Shown here piece after piece: positions 41,786-50,739 of a stretch of 64,000 bases of DNA; the stretch's first letter is position 1; each line of letters starts with the position of its first letter. The stretch is from Micromonospora_J zhanjiangensis. Lineage in GTDB: Bacteria > Actinomycetota > Actinomycetes > Mycobacteriales > Micromonosporaceae. The position numbers were made by a program, and so were the translations under genes. Below the pieces are notes generated by a model. The model had not been told where the DNA came from. It ran no database searches and worked only from the letters and a program-made list of their open reading frames with translations. The stretch covers positions 1-64,000 of the forward strand of contig NZ_JBHSBN010000008.1 in the NCBI RefSeq assembly GCF_042650605.1. The letters are read 5' to 3'.

Positions 41786-44700
41786 CTATCGAGGGACGTA
41801 CAGTGGGTCCACCCAATAGTTGGTGGCCCGGTAGGAATTCGTCGGGAAGCCCTGACCGCCGTAGCGGTACACGCCGTTGGTGGTGGCCGGGGCGGTCAAC
41901 GGGCCGTTGGTCCACGGCGACGCGAAGAAGTTCGGTGTCTCCGCGTACTGGCCGTTGGGCGCGAGGTACGACGCCACGTACGTCGTACCGGCGGTGACCG
42001 TGACCGGGGTGGTGAAGCGTACGGTCTGCCAGCCCGACCCGGTCTCGCCGCTGAAGGTGGCCCGGGCCAGCAGCGTGCCGCCGGCGCTCCAGAGGCTGCC
42101 GGTGTGCGTACCGGTGTTGCCCGGGCCCTGGTAGAAGCGCACCCCGACGACCAGGCCGGCGGCCGACGGGGTGAACCGGACGCCCAGTTCCGCCGAGCTG
42201 AAGTCGTTGGCCGCGGCGACCTGCGGGGTGGCGTTGGCGGCGAACAGGGTGTAGATCGCCGCGTACGCGTCGGTGGTGAACGACCAGGTCACCGGCGCCT
42301 CGGTGGGGCGGCCCAGGGTGTCGGCGGCGGTGACGGTCGCGGTGTAGGTGGTGGCGACGGTCAGCGGCGAAACGGGGCTGAAGGTGACCGTCCGGCTGGC
42401 GTCGTCGTAGCCGACGGCGCCCGGCACCACGACGTTCGCCTGGTTGCGCAGGGTGAACTGGATGGATCCCGGGTTCAGCGGCTTGGAGAAGGTCACCGCC
42501 GGGCGGGCGGCCACCGGTACGGTGCCCGCGCCGGCCGGCGGGGACAGCGCGACCGGGGCGGGCGGACCGGTCTCGCTGTCCACGAACAGCACGTCCACGT
42601 AGTAGTTGCTGTCCTGGTAGGACTCGGTCGGGAAGCCGCTGCCGTACTGGTAGAGACCGTTCTTGGCGGTCTCGGTGGACCGGTCCGCGCGCAGCGGCGA
42701 CGTGCCGAAGGCGGCGGCGCTGAAGGCCAGGCCGTCCGCGGCGTAGTGCCCCTTGGGCGCGGTGTACGAGGCGACGTAGCTGGTGCCGGCGGTGACCTGC
42801 ACCGGGTTGGTGAAGGTCAGTTTCTGCCAGCCCGTGCTGGTCTCGCCGACGAAGGTGCCGGTGGCCAGGGGAGCGCCGGTGCTGGTCCACAGCGTGCCGG
42901 TGTGCGTACCGGTGTTGCCGGTGCCCTTGTAGAAGCGGATCCCGGTGACGTAGCCGGCGTCCTGCGGGGTGAACCGCACGCCCAGTTCGAGCGCGGCGCT
43001 GTCGTTCACCGCCGGGGTGGCCGGCACCCGGGCGCCGAAGATGGTGCTCGGGCCGGTGAGGGTCAGCGACACCGTGGCGGGCGTCGGTTGGATGTTGGCG
43101 CTGTCGTCCATCGCCCGGACCCGTACCGACTGGCCGCCCACGCCGCCCGTGTAGAAGCTGTACGTCCAGGCGGTGGTGCCGTTCGCCGCGTGCCAGGTGG
43201 CCCCGTTGTCGGTGGAGACCTCGACGCCGGCGACCTGGCCGCCCCCGGCGTCGGTGGCCGTGCCCTGCACGGTGACCTGGGCGCCGTTCGCCACGGTGGT
43301 GCCGGTGGCGGGGGAGGTGACGGTGGCGGTGGGCGGACTGGTGTCGGTCGACTTGGCGGCGGCGGCCAGGCCGGTCATCCGGGTCGCCGGCTGCGCGTCC
43401 ATGTCGGCCAGCAGGTTGATCACGGCCTGCTGCATCCGGACGTCCGGCGTTGTGCTGGTGCCGTCGTGCTCGCTGTCCAGGCCCCACGACCACTGGATGG
43501 TGCCGGCGCTGAACACCAGGGCGCCGCTGGCCGCGCGGTACAGCGTCAGGTGGTGGGTGGTGGTGCCCGGGGTGACCGTGTTGCCGAAGTCGCGCAGGTA
43601 CTCCGGGGTCGACCCGGTGGTGGTGGACAGCCGGATCAGCCCGGCCGGCCGGAAGCCGTTGTCCAGGTCCTCGTCGGACTCGTAACCGACCGTGTGCGGG
43701 GCCAGGGTGGCGGTCTGGCCGGTGCCCAGGGTGGCCACTGTGGTGTTGCGCCAGAGCCGGTTGCGGCCCTGCTGCTGCGGGACCTGGATGGCCAGGTCGT
43801 CGTGGTTGCTCACGTACGCGGTGCCGGTCAGCGCATTCTCCGGGTTGCCGCCGCCCACCGCCGGTGGGGTGAACCGCGGGTCGCGCCAGGTGCCGGTCCA
43901 CTCGGTGGACGGGTCGATCTTGTCGTTGGCCCAGGTCTCCTTGTAGCAGACCAGCGTCCGGTCGGCGGTGTCGGTGCCGTCCGCGCTGGGCGCCAGCCGG
44001 GTCCGCCAGTAGACCTCGTTGCCGCTGAAGAAGGCGAGGTGTACGCCCGCGTCCCGGGCCGCCTCGACGTTGGCGCGCTCGGGTCCGGACCAGTACTCGT
44101 CGTGCCCGACCGACAGGAACACCCGGTGGTTGCGGATCAGGTCGCCCCGCCGATCGGTGTCGACATCGGTGGTGTAGCTGATGTCGTACCCGTTGCGCTC
44201 CAGGAAGCGCAGCATCGGGTACTCGTTGCTGAACAGGAAGTCCCGGCCGCCGTTCTCGCCCCGGGTGGCGAACGGCCGGTTGTAGCTGACCCGGTACGCC
44301 CGCCCGTTGGCCGCGCCCTGGTAGAAGTCCGACCCGCCGTAGGTGTTGTACGCCTGCCAGGTGGCGTCGGAGGTCTTGAACAGCAGGGCCGAGGAACTGG
44401 CGTCGTCCCGGACGACGAAGGTGATGTGGCTGGCCTCGCCGTTGTCCACGTCGGTGCGCTTGAGTCGGGCGAGGTAGATCCCGGAGACCGCGTCGGCCGG
44501 CACGATCCAGGTCGCGGAGACGGCCCAGTTGCCGCAGTCGTACAGCTCGGTGGTCGGGTCGGAGACGCAGGACGCCGGCTGGGACTGCGGCAGCCGCGCG
44601 GACGGGGTGACCGGGGCGACGTACCGGGCGCCGGCGCCGCCGTACCAGCCGAGCCGGTAGATGTCGATCGTGTAGGACCGGGCCGGGGTACTGATTTTGA

Positions 44701-44983
44701 AGGCGATCTGCTGGCCGACGTTGACGCTGATCGCGGTGGCGAAGCCCTGGATCGTGTCGTCGCCGGCACCGTTGATGTCCCAGTCGGTGGCGCCCGCCCG
44801 GGCGTTCTCGCAGACCACTGGGTTGGCCGCGCAGGCCGCGGTGGCCGGTGGTGCCGTACCGCCGACCAGGCCCGCGGTCGACAAGCTCAGTACGCCGAGC
44901 CACCCGAGCCACCGCCGCGCCCGGCCGTTCCGTCCCGTTGGTTTGTTGGTCGCCCCGCTCCGCCGTACGTCCTTGATGGACAT
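41786..44983 (-). CDS. Large secreted protein: dimethylformamidase-beta-like domain, Ig-like domains, two DUF4082 domains
   Basis: A 1065-residue exported protein. After a basic start, LGWLGVLSLSTAGLVGG and PATAA (to about residue 49) form the signal peptide. Residues ~50-520 match the N,N-dimethylformamidase-beta-like domain seen in many actinobacterial surface proteins (IDIYRLGWYGGAGARYV, VGHDEYWSGPERANVEAARD). An Ig-like domain follows (~530-625), then DUF4082 copy 1 (~630-790), an SbsA-type Ig-like domain (~795-895), and DUF4082 copy 2 (~900-1065, ending NYWVDPLYVPR). Both copies share YVASY and FPT-SY features. A catalytic role on amides is doubtful. The context between polysaccharide genes suggests binding or processing of the polymer outside the cell. 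Confidence 0.88.
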   Translation of the reverse strand: MSIKDVRRSGATNKPTGRNGRARRWLGWLGVLSLSTAGLVGGTAPPATAACAANPVVCENARAGATDWDINGAGDDTIQGFATAISVNVGQQIAFKISTPARSYTIDIYRLGWYGGAGARYVAPVTPSARLPQSQPASCVSDPTTELYDCGNWAVSATWIVPADAVSGIYLARLKRTDVDNGEASHITFVVRDDASSSALLFKTSDATWQAYNTYGGSDFYQGAANGRAYRVSYNRPFATRGENGGRDFLFSNEYPMLRFLERNGYDISYTTDVDTDRRGDLIRNHRVFLSVGHDEYWSGPERANVEAARDAGVHLAFFSGNEVYWRTRLAPSADGTDTADRTLVCYKETWANDKIDPSTEWTGTWRDPRFTPPAVGGGNPENALTGTAYVSNHDDLAIQVPQQQGRNRLWRNTTVATLGTGQTATLAPHTVGYESDEDLDNGFRPAGLIRLSTTTGSTPEYLRDFGNTVTPGTTTHHLTLYRAASGALVFSAGTIQWSWGLDSEHDGTSTTPDVRMQQAVINLLADMDAQPATRMTGLAAAAKSTDTSPPTATVTSPATGTTVANGAQVTVQGTATDAGGGQVAGVEVSTDNGATWHAANGTTAWTYSFYTGGVGGQSVRVRAMDDSANIQPTPATVSLTLTGPSTIFGARVPATPAVNDSAALELGVRFTPQDAGYVTGIRFYKGTGNTGTHTGTLWTSTGAPLATGTFVGETSTGWQKLTFTNPVQVTAGTSYVASYTAPKGHYAADGLAFSAAAFGTSPLRADRSTETAKNGLYQYGSGFPTESYQDSNYYVDVLFVDSETGPPAPVALSPPAGAGTVPVAARPAVTFSKPLNPGSIQFTLRNQANVVVPGAVGYDDASRTVTFSPVSPLTVATTYTATVTAADTLGRPTEAPVTWSFTTDAYAAIYTLFAANATPQVAAANDFSSAELGVRFTPSAAGLVVGVRFYQGPGNTGTHTGSLWSAGGTLLARATFSGETGSGWQTVRFTTPVTVTAGTTYVASYLAPNGQYAETPNFFASPWTNGPLTAPATTNGVYRYGGQGFPTNSYRATNYWVDPLYVPR

Positions 44984-45186
44984 CGATCCGCCCGCCCGTC
45001 ACCTTGAGAGCGCACCCGTCCCCCATCGGCGGGTATCACTACTCAAAATATGAGCGGCTTACGGATTCGGCGCACCGGTCGTCCACACCGGATCGCCCGT
45101 CGGGCGGCGTGCACCGCCTGACCGATCAGCCAGGTCGGGTCGGGAGGCCGACAGGTCGGGTGCCGGAACGCGACGGAACGGCGGGT

Positions 45187-46086
45187 TCAGGTCTCGCGGT
45201 CGGAGGATCCGGGCGCGTTGTGGCCGAACATCCGGGGCATCACCACGGTGAGGTCGTTGTCGTTGCCGAGCGCGGAACGGGCGGGCCACGGCCCCGGCAC
45301 CACCGGCCGCGTGGTCTCGGCCCGATTCCGGTCGCGGTCCGCCGAGCGGTCCACCGGGCGGTCGTTCGGGCGGTCCGCCGGCGGGTCCGCCGGGGCGCCG
45401 CCGGACGGCGGGTCGTCGTCCCTGCCGTCCCGCGGCACGACCGGCCTCGTCCGGCGTGGGCCGGCGGCCTCGGCGATCGAGACCAGCGCGAACAGCAGCA
45501 CCAGGCAGGCCGCCGACACCGCGATGAGCGAGCGAACCGTTCCGGTGACCTTGCGCGTCGGGTCGGCCGGCGGGTTGATCGGCAGCGCCTGGAAGAGGTA
45601 CTTGTCGTCGGCGCCGTTGATCTTCTGCATCTCGTGCAGCTCGGTCGCCATCGCCTCGGAAACCAGGTCGAGCGTGCGCCGGGCCTGCGCCCCCGAGGTT
45701 CCGGTGCCGACGATGTCGATCACCAGGCCGGAACCGATCGCGTTGGTCGAGGTGATCGTGTAGTCCTGGTCGGCGCCCTTGGCCACGAGCTGTTTGCGGA
45801 CCGTGTCGCCGGCGACCCGCTGGGCCAGGATGTCCACCACCACCGACGGGTTCGGCAACCGCAGGTACGGGTTGTCGGCGTTCACCTTGGCCAGCGCCGG
45901 ATCGCGTTGGATGTCGGTCGAGGTGGGCGGGGGCGGCGGTGCGATCAGCACGAACTGGGCCTGCGACTCGTACTGCGGCGGGATGCCGAAGGCGACGAAC
46001 GCGTCACCGGCGATCATGATGAGCGAGACCACGAGCACGAGCAGCTTGTGCCGGCGAAGGGTGGTCAGCAGGGCCAGGAGATCCAT
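45187..46086 (-). CDS. Wzz-like chain-length/copolymerase protein
   Basis: A 299-residue inner-membrane protein. Two membrane helices (LLVLVVSLIMIAGDAFVAFG at 16-35 and SLIAVSAACLVLLFALVSIA near 190) bracket an extracytoplasmic domain. The motif YESQAQFVLIAPP after helix 1 is the Wzz-domain opening. The cytoplasmic tail (~90 residues) is disordered and rich in Arg, Asp and Pro, with no kinase domain or Tyr cluster. It should set polymer length with the Wzy-like protein at 46098. The ATG at 46086 lies 11 bases after that gene's stop. It is the last gene of the ten-gene operon. Confidence 0.82.
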   Translation of the reverse strand: MDLLALLTTLRRHKLLVLVVSLIMIAGDAFVAFGIPPQYESQAQFVLIAPPPPPTSTDIQRDPALAKVNADNPYLRLPNPSVVVDILAQRVAGDTVRKQLVAKGADQDYTITSTNAIGSGLVIDIVGTGTSGAQARRTLDLVSEAMATELHEMQKINGADDKYLFQALPINPPADPTRKVTGTVRSLIAVSAACLVLLFALVSIAEAAGPRRTRPVVPRDGRDDDPPSGGAPADPPADRPNDRPVDRSADRDRNRAETTRPVVPGPWPARSALGNDNDLTVVMPRMFGHNAPGSSDRET

Positions 46087-46097
46087 GGGCGCTCGTT

Positions 46098-47540
46098 TCA
46101 GGCCGGGTGGGTGGGACGACGTTCGGCCGCCGTGGCCGACGGTAGCGAAGGCGTGACGATTTCGACACCCGGCCGTCCGGCCCACCGGCGGACCGACAGC
46201 CAACAGGTGCCGCAGAGCCCGAGCAGGACGGCGTGCGCGGAGGCGAACTGGGGGAACGAGTACGCGTCGAAGGTGTACGCGTCCACGGCGGCGGCCAGGC
46301 AGCCGCCGGCCAGCGCCGCGCACAGGGCGCGGAAGTCCGGCTCGGTGGCCCGGGACCGGGCCCCCAGCGCCGCCACCGCCGGTACGAGCAGGAAGAGCAG
46401 CAACGCGGCCACCCCGATCAGCCCCAGCTCGATCGCGGACTTCAGGTACTGGTTGTCCAGGATCTTCGTGGCGTCCGGCGCGAGGAAGGTGCCACCACCC
46501 CGGCCCAGCCACGGCGCCTCCTGCACCAGGGCGAGCACCCGGGGATAGTTGTCCAACCGGTTGGTGATCGACGGGTCCTCGGTGCCGGCGCCGAAGAAGG
46601 CGGCGATGGTGCTCACGTACCCGGGCACGCCCGCGAAGACGCCGACCACGGCCACCGGGGCGAGGAAGACGGCCCAGGCCCGGGGCCGGGGCGGCAGCGA
46701 CACCACGAACACCCCCATCGCCACGGCCACCGCCAGGATCGCCGACCGGGACACCGACATCGGCACGCACATCCCGATCAGGCCGACCGGCACCCAGCGG
46801 CGCAGCGGACGCCGTTCCCGGTCGACCATCGCCAGCCAGACCGCCAACGGCAGCAGCATGCCGGCGACCACGCCCAGCTCGATCGGGTGCAGTGCGGTGC
46901 CGGTCACCCGCATCAGCGCGTCCCGGCCCTGGAAGGACCCGTACGCGTCACCGGCCTCGAACCCCGGCAGGGCCTGCCGCAGCACCGGCTTGAGGTCCCA
47001 GCGCAGCCAGAACTGCAACAGGGCGATCGTGCCGGAGAACGCGGCACCCCACACCAGGGCGCGGATCACCCGCAGCATGTCGCGCGGGTCGCGCAGGTGC
47101 TCGGCCGTCACCAGGATCACCCCGGACATGCCGACCAGCAGCATCATCCACCGGTCCGCGCTGAGCCGCTGCGTCTCGTCCGGACCGAACAGCGGCATCA
47201 CGGCGTACGACAACAGCGAGCAGATCCACAGCAGGGCGAGCGCGCCGCGAACCGGGTACCGGGTGTGCACCGGATCGTGGAAGCCGAGCAGGGCGGTGGT
47301 CGCCCACCCGGCGAAGAGCAGCATCGCCACCAGGCTCGCCAGGTAGCCCTGCGCACCGATGATCCGGATCACCGCGTCCGACGGGAAGACGAAGACGGTG
47401 ACCACGAAGACCTGCAGCAGGGCGGCGGCCTGCCGGGACCCCGGCGGTCGCACCACCAGGTAGTCGACCGGGTGGCCGCCGCGGCGTACCCGGGGCAGCC
47501 GCAGCCGGGTCATCCGGCGCATCCGGGTCAACCGGGTCAT
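46098..47540 (-). CDS. O-antigen ligase/polymerase family protein (Wzy-like)
   Basis: A 480-residue polytopic membrane protein, about 11-12 hydrophobic helices, with an Arg-rich N-terminus (MTRLTRMRRMTRLRLPRVRR). The long periplasmic-type loop before GRGGGTFLAPDATKILDNQY and the TGTALHPIELGVVAGMLLPL segment fit the Wzy_C/O-antigen-ligase (WaaL-like) superfamily; the conserved His in that loop region is compatible. In this context it probably polymerises lipid-linked repeat units. The ATG overlaps the stop of the DUF6492 gene (ATGA). Confidence 0.85.
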   Translation of the reverse strand: MTRLTRMRRMTRLRLPRVRRGGHPVDYLVVRPPGSRQAAALLQVFVVTVFVFPSDAVIRIIGAQGYLASLVAMLLFAGWATTALLGFHDPVHTRYPVRGALALLWICSLLSYAVMPLFGPDETQRLSADRWMMLLVGMSGVILVTAEHLRDPRDMLRVIRALVWGAAFSGTIALLQFWLRWDLKPVLRQALPGFEAGDAYGSFQGRDALMRVTGTALHPIELGVVAGMLLPLAVWLAMVDRERRPLRRWVPVGLIGMCVPMSVSRSAILAVAVAMGVFVVSLPPRPRAWAVFLAPVAVVGVFAGVPGYVSTIAAFFGAGTEDPSITNRLDNYPRVLALVQEAPWLGRGGGTFLAPDATKILDNQYLKSAIELGLIGVAALLLFLLVPAVAALGARSRATEPDFRALCAALAGGCLAAAVDAYTFDAYSFPQFASAHAVLLGLCGTCWLSVRRWAGRPGVEIVTPSLPSATAAERRPTHPA

Positions 47541-48400
47541 CCGGTGAGGTCCCGCAGCGCGGCCCGGCGGACCGGCAGCGGGGTCCCCGACTTGGCCGAG
47601 ATCATCACCGCGACGTCGTCCGGTCCCACCCCGTCGAGGAAGTCGGCGACCCCGCGCTCGTCCAGCGGGGTCTCGTCCCAGTGGGCGTGGCACAGCGGAT
47701 CGTCGGCCGCGAACGAGGTCGCCGGTGCCCCGAGCACCGCGTCGACGAACACCCCGTACAGGGTCCACTCGGAGAAGTGCAGCTGACCGCCGACCGCGTC
47801 CACCCACCGCCGGCCGGTCACCGACTCCACCCGGGCCAGCGCCTGCCGCACCAGCACCGGATCCCAGGCCAGCAACGACGAGACGTAGTCCGGGTACGGC
47901 GGCTCGCCGGCCGGCAACCCGAGCAGCGTCCGGGCGGCCCGGTGCCACCGCAGGTGCCGGGGCAGCCGCGCGTCGATCTCGTCCGGCTTGCGGTAGAGGC
48001 GCACCACGCCGTCCCGGCGGAACGTCTCGGCGGTGAACGGCCGGACGAAGGTGATGTCGGAGTCGACCAGCAGCACCACGTCCGCGTCCAGCCGGGCGGT
48101 GACCGCCAGCTTGAGCATCTGCTGCAGGATCCAGCCCCGCAGCGGCGGGACCGGTCGACGCAGGTTGACCAGGTATTTCGTCCCCGGCACCGATTGGATC
48201 GAGCGGGGCAGGAAGGCCGCCTGGTCGTGGATCTCCGTCCGAGGGCCGCGCAGCCGGTCGAACAGGGCCAGGTCCCGGCCCGGCACGACGAGGTGGTGGG
48301 TGACCGACTCCGGCGCGTACGCCAGGACCGAGCGGTGCAGGTCGGCGCAGAGTTCGAAGTCGGGCGCGAAGCTCGGGGTGATGACAGCCAGCCGCGACAC
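47537..48400 (-). CDS. DUF6492-family protein, probable glycosyltransferase
   Basis: A 287-residue soluble protein. It starts VSRLAVITPSFAPDFELCAD and carries the acidic motif LLVDSDITFVRPFTAETF near residue 100, like the DxD site of GT-A enzymes. This matches DUF6492, whose members are found in polysaccharide loci and are presumed glycosyltransferases. The GTG at 48400 has an excellent ribosome site (GGAAGGAGGT, 6 bases upstream). It lies between the beta-propeller gene and the polymerase in the operon. Confidence 0.75.
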   Translation of the reverse strand: MSRLAVITPSFAPDFELCADLHRSVLAYAPESVTHHLVVPGRDLALFDRLRGPRTEIHDQAAFLPRSIQSVPGTKYLVNLRRPVPPLRGWILQQMLKLAVTARLDADVVLLVDSDITFVRPFTAETFRRDGVVRLYRKPDEIDARLPRHLRWHRAARTLLGLPAGEPPYPDYVSSLLAWDPVLVRQALARVESVTGRRWVDAVGGQLHFSEWTLYGVFVDAVLGAPATSFAADDPLCHAHWDETPLDERGVADFLDGVGPDDVAVMISAKSGTPLPVRRAALRDLTG

Positions 48401-48426
48401 GGCGGGACCTCCTTCCGTCGGGCCGG

Positions 48427-49452
48427 TCACCGGACCACCGCCGGGGACCAGGCGTCGTGCACCAGCAGCTCCGGCCCGCCGGTGCCGTCCGCCGGCACCC
48501 GCCACAGGTCGCTGGTCGCCGTCGGGCCGCCGTCCCGCGGCAGTCCGTAGACGATCCGGCCGTCGTCCAGCCACTCGACCTGGTCGTCCACGCTGCGCGG
48601 CTCGGCCAGCAGCGTCTCCCGACCGGTGGCCAGCTCGTAGACGGCCAGCCGCCAGCGACCGGGCGGCAGGTCACCGTGTTTCTTGAAGGCGATCCGGGTG
48701 CCGTCGGGGGACAACGACGGGCACTCGACGTCCGCCCGCAGCGCGGTCAGCCGGCGGGCCGCCAGGCTCCCCTCGACCAGCCAGGTCTTCCCGCCCGACG
48801 CCGCGGTGGCGTAGAACCGGTCGGCGTCCGCCGTGAAGGTGACGCCCCACAGGTTGCGGTCGGCCGCCCGGACCGGCCGACCGGCCACCACCAGCTCGAA
48901 CCGCTCCAGGTCGCCGAGCACCTCACCGCCGGCCCGGCTGACCACGGTACGGGTGGAGAACCGCCCCGGACTGGCGTACGAGTCCCCGTAGACGAACGTG
49001 GTGGTGGCGACCAGCCCACCGTCGGCGGACAACCGGGCCCGACTCGGTACGCCGGTGAGCGGCAGGTCGCGCCGGGGCGCCCAGTCCGGCCCGAGCAGCC
49101 GCGCGGTGTACGTGGTGACCAGGCCACGCCGGGCGGCCAGGCAGATCGCGGCGGAGCCGGTCGCGTACACCCGGTCGCACGAGGCGGGGGTGAGTTCGCG
49201 TGGCCCGTCCGGCCGGGACAGCGGCACCAGCGCCACCCGCCCGTACCCGTCGCCGAGGGCGGTGCTGCGGAAGACCAGGTGCGGCTGTGCGCGTACCGCC
49301 GCGAGCCGGTCCGCGTCGCCGGCCGGCGGCGCCGCGCCGGCCGACCCGCCGGACGGCCCGGCCCGACCGGCCCGCCACAGGTAGCCACCGGTGCCCAGCG
49401 CGGCGACCAACACCACCGCCACCAGCACCGCGAGCCGCGTCCGGGTGCTCAC
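48427..49452 (-). CDS. Membrane-anchored TolB-like beta-propeller protein
   Basis: A 341-residue protein. A single N-terminal hydrophobic segment (LAVLVAVVLVAALGTGGYLW) is followed by a Gly/Pro/Ala linker. Repeated WD40/PD40-like blades follow, for example ARLSADGGLVATTTFVYGD and CPSLSPDGTRIAFKKHGDL, each a strand plus SxDG motif. It is likely exposed outside the membrane. Function is unknown; a scaffold or polymer-binding role in assembly is a guess from its place in the operon. The GTG overlaps the MFS gene's stop (GTGA) and GGGAGGGTGGG lies upstream. Confidence 0.75.
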   Translation of the reverse strand: MSTRTRLAVLVAVVLVAALGTGGYLWRAGRAGPSGGSAGAAPPAGDADRLAAVRAQPHLVFRSTALGDGYGRVALVPLSRPDGPRELTPASCDRVYATGSAAICLAARRGLVTTYTARLLGPDWAPRRDLPLTGVPSRARLSADGGLVATTTFVYGDSYASPGRFSTRTVVSRAGGEVLGDLERFELVVAGRPVRAADRNLWGVTFTADADRFYATAASGGKTWLVEGSLAARRLTALRADVECPSLSPDGTRIAFKKHGDLPPGRWRLAVYELATGRETLLAEPRSVDDQVEWLDDGRIVYGLPRDGGPTATSDLWRVPADGTGGPELLVHDAWSPAVVR

Positions 49453-50729
49453 ATCCCACCCTCCCCACGGCTGCCGCGCAGCAGCCAGCCGGCCACCGGG
49501 ACGGCCGCCGTCAGCAGGCCGGCGAAGAGCAGCAGGGCGTTCGCCCGGCCCTGGACCGTCCACAGCAGACCGAAGACCACCGAGGCGGCGAACCGGGCCA
49601 GCGCCACGGCGGTCTGCGCGGCGGCGATCCCGCTGCCCCGGGCCGGCCCGGCGGCCAGCCGGCCGACCAACGCCGGCAGCACGCCGTCGGTGGCGGCGTA
49701 GAAGACACCGAGCAGCGCCAGCACCGCCACGGTCGTGCCGAGACCGCCGGCCGGCGCCGCTGCCAGCAAATAGCAGACCGGCAGGGCGAGATGCCCGGCG
49801 ACCAGCACCCGGCCGGCGCCGAACCGGTCGGCCAGCCGACCGAACGGGACCGCCAGCACCAGGTACGCGACGTTGGTGCCGACGTACAGCAGCGGGAACC
49901 AGCGGGCGGCGAAGTCGTCCCGGTCCTGCAACGACAGGTAGACGAACCCGTCCGACACGGTCAGCAGCGCCAGCAGGGTGGCGGCGAGCAACGGTCGGCG
50001 CAACCGCCGACCGGTCACCTCGGCGAGCACCCGGCGCGGCCCGACCGGCGGGCTGACCCCGGCCGCGACCTGGCCGCCCGGTCCGGCGGCGGCCGACGTG
50101 CGCAGGTCGGGCACGAACAGCACCAGCACCGCCACCCCGACCGCCGCGAACGCGAAGGACACCACGAACACCGCGGAGTAGTCGCCCGGCAGACCGGCCA
50201 GCAGCCCGAACGCCAGTAGCGGCCCGACCGCCGCGCCGACCGTGTCCAGCGCCCGGTGCACCCCGAACGACCGGCCGAGCAGCCCCGGCCGGGACGCGGC
50301 GGCGATCAGGGCGTCCCGGGGAGCGGTACGCAGGCCCTTGCCCAACCGGTCCGCGGTGACCGTCGCGGTGACGGCGGCCAGTCCGGTGGCCGGCAACAGC
50401 GCGAGCCGGCTCACCGCGGACACCCCGTAGCCGAGCACGGCCACCCGTTTCGGTCGGCCGCCCCGGTCGGCGGCGTACCCGCCGGCCAGTCGGACCAGCG
50501 CGGTCACCCCCTGGTACACGCCGTCGACCAGCCCGTACCCGGCCGGACCGAGGCCGACCACGGCGGTGAGGTACAGCGGCAGGACCGCGGCGACCGACTC
50601 CGACGACACGTCGGTGAGCAGGCTGACCACGCCGAGCAGCAGCACCGGGCCGGCCACCCGGCCACGCCGGGCGCGCGGGTCGCCGGTCCGGTCACCGGCG
50701 CGCCGGTCCGGTCGCAGGGTCAGGTACAC
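49449..50729 (-). CDS. MFS transporter
   Basis: A 426-residue polytopic protein with about 12 hydrophobic helices. The loop-2 motif of the major facilitator superfamily appears as GGYAADRGGRPKRVAVLGYG and again in the second half as FGRLADRFGAGRVLVAGHL. DRLGKGLRTAPRDALIAAAS matches a subgroup annotated as drug or sugar efflux. Its position inside a polysaccharide operon is unusual. It may export a precursor or by-product. The GTG at 50729 lies 10 bases after the aminotransferase stop. Confidence 0.85.
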   Translation of the reverse strand: MYLTLRPDRRAGDRTGDPRARRGRVAGPVLLLGVVSLLTDVSSESVAAVLPLYLTAVVGLGPAGYGLVDGVYQGVTALVRLAGGYAADRGGRPKRVAVLGYGVSAVSRLALLPATGLAAVTATVTADRLGKGLRTAPRDALIAAASRPGLLGRSFGVHRALDTVGAAVGPLLAFGLLAGLPGDYSAVFVVSFAFAAVGVAVLVLFVPDLRTSAAAGPGGQVAAGVSPPVGPRRVLAEVTGRRLRRPLLAATLLALLTVSDGFVYLSLQDRDDFAARWFPLLYVGTNVAYLVLAVPFGRLADRFGAGRVLVAGHLALPVCYLLAAAPAGGLGTTVAVLALLGVFYAATDGVLPALVGRLAAGPARGSGIAAAQTAVALARFAASVVFGLLWTVQGRANALLLFAGLLTAAVPVAGWLLRGSRGEGGM

Positions 50730-50739
50730 GGCGGACGCT

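Noticed and set aside
41357..45007. A 1216-codon open frame on the plus strand opposite the dimethylformamidase-like gene.
   Set aside because: It is an antisense shadow created by the GC-rich codon pattern. Its translation is Arg/Gly/Val-rich with no recognisable domains, while the minus-strand frame has signal peptide and domains.
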